Assembly: GCA_964647705.1 (NCBI GenBank)
Contig: CAZYIW010000007.1
Coordinates: forward strand, 1 to 46,341
DNA from: CAZYIW01 sp964647705
GTDB lineage: Bacteria; Pseudomonadota; Gammaproteobacteria; PS1; Pseudothioglobaceae
Length of the DNA: 46,341 nucleotides
Direction: 5' to 3'
Numbering within the stretch: the stretch's first letter is position 1; every line of letters starts with the position of its first letter. Under the pieces are notes generated by a model, which was not told the origin of the DNA, made no database searches, and saw nothing but the letters and a program-made list of their open reading frames with translations. Both the position numbers and the translations under genes were made by a program. Positions 40,876 through 46,341 of the stretch are shown piece after piece.

Positions 40876-41905
40876 AGATATCCTCAAGCTTAATGTCTTG
40901 GTTTCTACTTCTGTAGCAATTCGTATTGACGTTTATAAATTGCATGTTGTTGGACTCACAACAGATAAAAACGAACAAACCATCGCGCTTCATCCCAACA
41001 CAGACAGCACTCAATACATTAATGAAGTGCAAAAACTACTACTCGGTAAAGTTTTGGGCACTATGGGTGGTTATCCTTCTTATCTAAAACGTTGGTCAAG
41101 AATGGGTCAGGTCAGTTCTAGTAATTTGAAATCTTTACTTAAGCTGGGCAATATCGAAGCCGTGGTTGCTGTTGCAAATTCTCAAAATCTCGATGATGAG
41201 GTTATTGATTTGGTTTGGTGGTGTGCCACCAACACTGACGAGCAAGCTGAAATTGGGCGTTTTTTACTGACCAGAGGTTTTGTTGTAAAGCATGCTGTTG
41301 GTCAATCTATTGCCAATTATTTACTTGAATTTTTACCATTTACCGAAAACATCAATACACTGATTGATACCACCAACCTCATTCTACAAGATGATTTGAT
41401 CTCCAAAGAAGCCAAAGACAGATTATGGAAACAAGGCCAGAGAAAAACTGCTTTTTTGGTTGGCTTTATGGAACGACTAGCGGATCAACTGCCCAATACT
41501 GATTCCACTCAAGCGCTAAATTGTGAGATAAAAGAGTTAGAAAAATCTTGCTCAGAACAAGGCCAAATACTGCTTAAAACTTGCGCACAAATTTTGAAAA
41601 AAATTAATCAAGAACATGTACTTTATCGAACTCTAGAAATATTGGGAAGCTATCTGAGCCATCCCCAGATAAAACGTTATGACAATATTGAAAAATTGCA
41701 AACTCAAGCTATCACTTTGGCTGAATCACTAAACCTAGCTCATCAAGAAAAAGTGAAGGCGTGTTTTTTATTATCTGGTGTAAGCGAACGCTTAGTGGTG
41801 AGCACTATTTCTGCCCATGGTTTGACTGGATCTGCCATTAGAAAAAAACTTGGTGATGTGCTCGTTCCAATTCAAGATGCAATCAAATTATTAACTACCC
41901 CATAA
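40862..41905 (+). CDS. dsrS: Probable DsrS-like sulfur oxidation protein
   Basis: A 347-residue soluble, mostly helical protein: LTPEDILKLNVLVSTSVAIRID, LHPNTDSTQYINEVQKLLLGKVLGTMGGYPSYLKRWSRMGQ, VWWCATNTDEQAEIGRFLLTRG. I recognise this as resembling DsrS, encoded at the end of the Allochromatium dsr cluster and of unclear function. No catalytic motif is evident. No other dsr operon gene is adjacent. The identification is from memory. It overlaps rsmE tail to tail by 15 bases. Confidence 0.65.
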   Translation: MLTPEDILKLNVLVSTSVAIRIDVYKLHVVGLTTDKNEQTIALHPNTDSTQYINEVQKLLLGKVLGTMGGYPSYLKRWSRMGQVSSSNLKSLLKLGNIEAVVAVANSQNLDDEVIDLVWWCATNTDEQAEIGRFLLTRGFVVKHAVGQSIANYLLEFLPFTENINTLIDTTNLILQDDLISKEAKDRLWKQGQRKTAFLVGFMERLADQLPNTDSTQALNCEIKELEKSCSEQGQILLKTCAQILKKINQEHVLYRTLEILGSYLSHPQIKRYDNIEKLQTQAITLAESLNLAHQEKVKACFLLSGVSERLVVSTISAHGLTGSAIRKKLGDVLVPIQDAIKLLTTP

Positions 41906-42607
41906 AAGTTGCATATTGGCTATGACTGCTAAAGAAGCGGTTTCTGTTCTGAGCACCCTTTTTCCTAATAATAATGGTATATAGTTTGCCTCGGTGGCTT
42001 GATTAATTTCCTTATCACTAAGCCCTCCTTCAGGGCCGATAAGTACAATTGCAGACTCACAAGAGTCAATTTGTTTGAGGGTTTTTTCTGCACGATGATG
42101 AAGGACAAAACCACAAGAGGTCTGATCATCAAGTAGCGTGTCAAGCTTTGTTGGGGCTTCAACTTTCGGAACAATACTGCGGCCAGATTGCTCAGCTGCA
42201 TGAATGGCAATTTGTTGCCAATGCGCTTGTCTTCGTATTGCCTTGTCGGCCTTTAAGCGAACCACAACACGCTCACTCACAATAGGAATTATTCGATTAA
42301 CGCCTAACTCAACAGCTTTTTGAATTAAAAAATCCATTTTTTCGCCTTTGGCAATACCCTGTGCCAAAGTCAAATCTAGTTTTGATTCTGAAAAATTCTT
42401 ATCCTGAGTCAATATCTCAACGAAACATTGTTTTTTAACCTCCACAACTCTGGCCAGATAATCATAACCATCTCCATTAAATAAAATGACATCTTGACCT
42501 TTTGGAAAGCGCAAAACCTTAAGCAGATGATGTTTAGCATACTCATCTAGAGCGAGTTTTTTTCCAATATCAAGGGTTGTATTTTGATACAAGCGGACCT
42601 GTTTCAT
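41891..42607 (-). CDS. rsmE: 16S rRNA m3U1498 methyltransferase RsmE
   Basis: A SPOUT-fold methyltransferase of 238 residues. It has an N-terminal PUA-like domain (HHLLKVLRFPKGQDVILFNGDG), QKAVELGVNRIIPIVSERVVVR, and the SAM-knot region IGPEGGLSDKEI and LLGKRVLRTETASLAVIANM. It is convergent with the DsrS-like gene and divergent from pepP. Confidence 0.95.
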   Translation of the reverse strand: MKQVRLYQNTTLDIGKKLALDEYAKHHLLKVLRFPKGQDVILFNGDGYDYLARVVEVKKQCFVEILTQDKNFSESKLDLTLAQGIAKGEKMDFLIQKAVELGVNRIIPIVSERVVVRLKADKAIRRQAHWQQIAIHAAEQSGRSIVPKVEAPTKLDTLLDDQTSCGFVLHHRAEKTLKQIDSCESAIVLIGPEGGLSDKEINQATEANYIPLLLGKRVLRTETASLAVIANMQLLWGS

Positions 42608-42640
42608 GGTATCTTAATTGGCACTTTTTGATTTGAAAAT

Positions 42641-43864
42641 ATGATACATCAAAACCGCAGAAAAGAACTATTAAGCCAACTTGGTGAAACAGACTTGGTG
42701 ATTGTTTCAACCAATCCTGAAAAAATTAGAAATGGCGACGTACACTTTCCGTTTCGTGCGGACAGTGACTTTTTCTATCTCAGTGGCTTTAATGAGCCTG
42801 AGGCAGTGATGGTTTTGACTCAAAATCAATACACAATTTTTTTGCGTGATCGCGATCCTCAAAGAGAAATTTGGGACGGAAAGCGCCTAGGAGTAGATCA
42901 AGCACCAAATAGTCTTTTGGCTGATCAGGCCTTGCCTATTACCATGCTCAAAGCCAAACTACCAGAATTTGTATCAAAAGCCGGGAAAATCTATTTTGAT
43001 TCACGACACAGCGGACTCGATTGTATTATTGATAATTGTGTTGAAGGCATACAAATGCATTCCTTAAGGCCTATTGTTCATGAAATGCGCTTGATTAAGG
43101 ATAAGTTTGAAATCGACCAAATTCAACACGCTGTTGATGTGGCTATTTTGGCGCATGAAAAAGCCATGCAAAAAGTAACGCCAAATCAAACTGAATACGA
43201 AGTGCAAGCAATTTTTGACTCTGTGTTTACAAAAAATCAGGCTAAGCATGCTTATATGCCCATTGTGGCTGGAGGAGAAAACGCCTGTGTACTCCATTAT
43301 ATTGATAACTCAACAGTTCTAAAACAAGACGATTTATTGTTAATTGATGCTGGTTGTGAGATTAATAATTACGCTTCAGATATTACTCGTACTTATCCAA
43401 TCAATGGTCGATTCAACAATGTGCAAAAAAAAATATACCAAATTGTTTTAGACGCGCAATACGCTGCGATTGAATGCATCAAGCCTGGCGAACTGGTCAG
43501 TGCGCCACACAAAGCGGCCAGTCAGGTCATTAGAAAAGGCTTGGTTGAATTGGGTATCTTGCAAGAAGATGGCGAGCTGTCTGATTTTTATATGCATGGT
43601 ACGGGTCATTGGCTTGGGTTAGACGTACACGACGTAGGTGAATACAAACAAGCTGATTCTGATCGTGTTTTTCAAAATGGGATGGTTACCACAGTGGAAC
43701 CTGGTATCTACATTCGTAAGAATGATAAAATTGACCCCGTTTACTGGAATATTGGCATTAGAATTGAAGACGATGTTTTGGTTACCGAGACTGGTAATCG
43801 AGTACTCAGTGCAGCACTGGTAAAAGAGATTAATGAGATAGAAAATTTAATGGACAGACAATGA
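42641..43864 (+). CDS. pepP: Xaa-Pro aminopeptidase PepP
   Basis: A metallopeptidase of the M24 pita-bread fold that removes residues before proline. The 407-residue protein has an AMP_N domain (to about 140; FPFRADSDFFYLSGFNEPEA). The metal site lies in LLIDAGCEINNYASDITRTYPI, HGTGHWLGLDVHDVG, VEPGIYI and the final RIEDDVLVTE. Its stop overlaps the trpD start (ATGA). Confidence 0.95.
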   Translation: MIHQNRRKELLSQLGETDLVIVSTNPEKIRNGDVHFPFRADSDFFYLSGFNEPEAVMVLTQNQYTIFLRDRDPQREIWDGKRLGVDQAPNSLLADQALPITMLKAKLPEFVSKAGKIYFDSRHSGLDCIIDNCVEGIQMHSLRPIVHEMRLIKDKFEIDQIQHAVDVAILAHEKAMQKVTPNQTEYEVQAIFDSVFTKNQAKHAYMPIVAGGENACVLHYIDNSTVLKQDDLLLIDAGCEINNYASDITRTYPINGRFNNVQKKIYQIVLDAQYAAIECIKPGELVSAPHKAASQVIRKGLVELGILQEDGELSDFYMHGTGHWLGLDVHDVGEYKQADSDRVFQNGMVTTVEPGIYIRKNDKIDPVYWNIGIRIEDDVLVTETGNRVLSAALVKEINEIENLMDRQ

Positions 43865-44880
43865 ATATACAACAAGCAGTTAAAGCAGTTATCGCTAAAC
43901 AAGATTTAACCGAAGCCGAAATGCATGAAGTGATGAACGCAATCATGACCGGGCAAACAACCGATGCCCAAATCGGCGGTTTTTTGGTTGGGTTGAGCAT
44001 GAAAGGAGAAACGGTTGAAGAAATTACCGCTGCTGCTAAGGTAATGCGCTCCTTGGCTACTGGTGTGCAAATTTATCATCCCAAACACCTGGTAGACACT
44101 TGTGGTACTGGTGGTGATGGTCTTGGTTTGTTTAATATATCAACCGCCTCTGCTTTTGTGGTTGCCGCAGCTGGAGGGCAAGTGGCCAAGCATGGTAACC
44201 GGTCCATTTCTTCTAAATCTGGTAGCGCCGATGTGCTTGAAGCGGCAGGTGTTAATTTAGACATGTCTCCTGAAGACATTGGTAAATGTGTCGAAAAAAT
44301 TGGTGTTGGTTTTATGTTCGCTCCTGCACACCACTCTGCAATGAAACATGCCATTGGCCCTCGTAAAGAACTCGCGGTTAGAACCATCTTCAATGTTTTA
44401 GGACCGTTAACCAATCCAGCCAAAGCACCACATCAAGTAATGGGTGTATACGACAAAGACTTGGTTGAGCCAATCGCCCATGTTTTGAAGGGTTTGGGTT
44501 CTAAACATGTGATGGTTGTTCATTCTAATGACGGGTTGGATGAAATTTCTGTTGCGGATGAAACATTCGTTGCTGAGTTAAAGGACACAGAAGTAAGCAC
44601 CTACACCATCAAGCCAGAAGACTTTGGTCTTGCGCTAGGAGATCTTGAAGAAATTAAAGCCGATGATGCTAACGATTCTTTAGCCCTTATTCAGCAAGCA
44701 TTAGACGGAAAAGACGGTGCAGCAAAAGATATTGTTGCGCTTAATGCAGGAGCTGCCATTTACGTCTCTGACATTACCGACTCTTTACAAAAGGGTGTTG
44801 ATAAAGCGCTAGAGGTTTTAAATAATGGCGCTGCTCACCAAAAACTAGATGACTTTGTTCGTGAAAGCACTGGTTGCTAA
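43861..44880 (+). CDS. trpD: Anthranilate phosphoribosyltransferase
   Basis: Second step of tryptophan synthesis, 339 residues. The PRPP motif is DTCGTGGDGLGLFNIST, followed by KHGNRSISSKSGSADVLEAAG and the anthranilate-site region FAPAHHSAMKHAIGPRKELAVRTIFNVLGPL. Other trp genes are outside the window. It overlaps pepP by 4 bases. Confidence 0.97.
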   Translation: MNIQQAVKAVIAKQDLTEAEMHEVMNAIMTGQTTDAQIGGFLVGLSMKGETVEEITAAAKVMRSLATGVQIYHPKHLVDTCGTGGDGLGLFNISTASAFVVAAAGGQVAKHGNRSISSKSGSADVLEAAGVNLDMSPEDIGKCVEKIGVGFMFAPAHHSAMKHAIGPRKELAVRTIFNVLGPLTNPAKAPHQVMGVYDKDLVEPIAHVLKGLGSKHVMVVHSNDGLDEISVADETFVAELKDTEVSTYTIKPEDFGLALGDLEEIKADDANDSLALIQQALDGKDGAAKDIVALNAGAAIYVSDITDSLQKGVDKALEVLNNGAAHQKLDDFVRESTGC

Positions 44881-44889
44881 TTAAAACAT

Positions 44890-45432
44890 ATGAATAAAGA
44901 CACCAACCTAATTTGGATTGACCTGGAGATGACAGGTCTGATCCCTGAAAAAGATGTGATCATTGAAATAGCCACTGTGGTTACCGACGCCAAACTTAAT
45001 GTCTTGGCTGAAGGACCTTGTTTGGCTGTTCATCAAAGCAGTGAAATATTGGCGGCGATGGACGAATGGAATACTGAACAACACAACAAATCTGGTTTGG
45101 TAAAACGTATCAAAGAAAGTAACATTTCTACAAGACAAGCCGAAATACAAACCATGGAATTTTTACAAAAATATGTTAATCCTGGCGCCTCACCTATGTG
45201 TGGAAATACCATTTGTCAAGACAGAAGATTTTTGTATAACTACATGCCAGAACTGGAGAAGTTTTTTCATTATCGGCATATTGATGTCTCAACCATTAAA
45301 GAATTAGTGGCGCGCTGGAAACCCGAATCAGCTCTTATAAGAGAGGGTGAGTCAGCACATCTAGCGCTTTCAGATATTCACGACTCTATAAAAGAACTTA
45401 AGCATTATCGAGCAAACTTTATCGATGCCTAA
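44890..45432 (+). CDS. orn: Oligoribonuclease
   Basis: A DEDDh 3'-5' exonuclease that degrades short RNA oligomers, including pGpG from cyclic-di-GMP. The 180-residue protein has LIWIDLEMTGLIPEKDVIIEIA at the start, GNTICQDRRFL in the middle and HLALSDIHDSIKEL near the end. It overlaps ispE by 8 bases. Confidence 0.97.
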   Translation: MNKDTNLIWIDLEMTGLIPEKDVIIEIATVVTDAKLNVLAEGPCLAVHQSSEILAAMDEWNTEQHNKSGLVKRIKESNISTRQAEIQTMEFLQKYVNPGASPMCGNTICQDRRFLYNYMPELEKFFHYRHIDVSTIKELVARWKPESALIREGESAHLALSDIHDSIKELKHYRANFIDA

Positions 45433-46282
45433 GACTTGGTTTTCACCCGCAAAAATTAATCTTTTTCTACACGTCATTTCTAAAAGAGATGATGGGTACC
45501 ATAACTTGGAAACTATTTTTCAACTGCTTGATTATGGTGATGAAATTAGCATTGAATCGACCCAACATGGGGAAATCAAACGCCTAATTGGCAACGAAGA
45601 AATACCCCATGAGGACGATCTTCTGATTAAAAGTGCTCGTTTATTACAGCAGTACACAGGTTGCAAGAAGGGATGCCATATATCGATTGTTAAAAATATC
45701 CCCAGTGGTGGTGGTTTGGGTGGTGGGAGCTCAAATGCTGCTACTGTTCTGATTGCTCTTAACCACCTATGGCAAACTCATCTAAGCCAAAAAGATCTTT
45801 GTGATCTTGGGCTGAGATTGGGTGCCGATGTTCCAATCTTTATCCATGGTAAAAGCGCTTGGGCAAGTGGTATAGGCGAAGTAATAACACCTGTGTCTTT
45901 GCCCACACACTATTTTTTGGTGGTATCTATTGGCAAACACATATCAACCCAAGAAATATTCTCACACAAAGCATTGACAATGACAGCACCGATAGGGAAA
46001 ATATGCGATTTCTCCGAGATATCAAATCCACATAACGATTGTCTTGATGCAGCGGGTGAGCTAGAAGGTGAGATTTTGGAAGCACTAACACATCTAAAAT
46101 CAACCAATCACCACCTATATGAACCTAGAATGACTGGTTCAGGCAGTTGTGTTTTTGCAGAATTTGAAACCAAGGAGCAAGCGTTGGTTGCGCTTAATAA
46201 ACTGCCAAACAAGTGGTCGGGTTTTGTGGCAAAAGCGCTCAATACTTCTCCGCTACACAATTGGGCTGTCGCCAAGCGGTAA
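45425..46282 (+). CDS. ispE: 4-diphosphocytidyl-2-C-methyl-D-erythritol kinase
   Basis: A GHMP kinase of the MEP isoprenoid pathway, 285 residues. SPAKINLFLHVISKRDDGYHNLET opens the protein, the ATP loop is PSGGGLGGGSSNAATVLIAL, and MTGSGSCVFAEF is near the end. The last seven codons and stop lie inside the tRNA-Gln gene, so the C-terminus is constrained by tRNA sequence. prs commonly follows in relatives; the window ends first. Confidence 0.96.
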   Translation: MPKTWFSPAKINLFLHVISKRDDGYHNLETIFQLLDYGDEISIESTQHGEIKRLIGNEEIPHEDDLLIKSARLLQQYTGCKKGCHISIVKNIPSGGGLGGGSSNAATVLIALNHLWQTHLSQKDLCDLGLRLGADVPIFIHGKSAWASGIGEVITPVSLPTHYFLVVSIGKHISTQEIFSHKALTMTAPIGKICDFSEISNPHNDCLDAAGELEGEILEALTHLKSTNHHLYEPRMTGSGSCVFAEFETKEQALVALNKLPNKWSGFVAKALNTSPLHNWAVAKR

Positions 46283-46336
46283 GGCAACGGGTTTTGATCC
46301 CGTCATGCGCAGGTTCGAATCCTGCCAGCCCAGCCA
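46262..46336 (+). tRNA. tRNA-Gln (anticodon TTG)
   Basis: A complete cloverleaf of 75 bases including encoded CCA. The acceptor stem is TGGGCTG with CAGCCCA, the D-stem GCC/GGC, and the anticodon stem ACGGG/CCCGT around TTTTGAT (anticodon TTG at 46,294-46,296). The T-stem is GCAGG/CCTGC around TTCGAAT. Its first 21 bases are also the end of ispE. Confidence 0.97.
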
Positions 46337-46341
46337 AATTT

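Noticed and set aside
1..46341. CRISPR arrays, rRNA genes, insertion sequences, prophage genes
   Set aside because: None seen: no regularly spaced repeats, rRNA-like segments, transposase or phage structural proteins on either strand.

Overview
The window is a gene-dense, AT-rich stretch of a gammaproteobacterial chromosome. The housekeeping genes (accA, tilS, ybeY, priA, proC, rsmE, pepP, trpD, orn, ispE, tRNA-Gln) read as gammaproteobacterial. A probable DsrS, a periplasmic DsrE-like protein, a tetrathionate-sensor-like TtrSR pair, a SoxH-like hydrolase, a CbiX-type chelatase and CcoS suggest a microaerophilic sulfur oxidiser. My best guess is the SUP05/Arctic96BD-19 (Thioglobus) group or a related thiotrophic symbiont. 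That placement is inference from gene content and style, not from a search.

Region 1 (about 1-11,250) is a urea-use cassette on the minus strand: urtABCDE (urea ABC importer), a 68-residue membrane protein, then ureD, a fused ureAB, ureC, ureE, ureF and ureG. It imports urea, hydrolyses it to ammonia and CO2, and matures the nickel enzyme. The operon has a good promoter, a leader of about 250 nt with two related terminator-like hairpins, and a third such hairpin between urtA and urtB. The cassette lies between two copies of a sequence that looks like the 3' end of tmRNA (1-14 and 11,227-11,246). I therefore read it as an island inserted at the end of ssrA, with no integrase left inside.

Region 2 (11,251-18,169) holds two unknown small genes and then a probable light or photo-oxidative stress group. 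On the minus strand are a MerR-type regulator, a photolyase, a CbiX-like chelatase and a DCC-family protein. Divergent on the plus strand are a DUF523/DUF1722 (YbgA-like) protein, ferrochelatase, a TIGR01777 epimerase-like protein and a small DUF1289 protein. The divergent promoter has three copies of an 8-base operator-like motif.

Region 3 (18,166-24,230, minus) has a BolA protein, a Pit phosphate transporter with its PhoU-like partner, CcoS, an aquaporin-arsenate reductase pair, two exporters and AzlCD. Region 4 (24,321-28,890) has accA, tilS, ybeY and priA.

Region 5 (28,896-32,220) is an oxidative-stress module: DUF3501 protein, Fe-S oxidoreductase and a rubrerythrin without rubredoxin domain, divergent from an OxyR-like regulator with a perfect palindrome in its promoter. 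Region 6 (32,294-37,655) holds a double-thioredoxin protein, a DsrE-like protein, a TtrSR-like sensor/regulator and a zinc hydrolase, probably for sulfur-compound sensing and handling. Region 7 (37,652-46,336) is bioA, gph, proC, a YgfX-like protein, a DsrS-like protein, rsmE and the block pepP-trpD-orn-ispE-tRNA-Gln, where ispE runs 21 bases into the tRNA gene.

No CRISPR array, rRNA gene, insertion sequence or transposase was seen.
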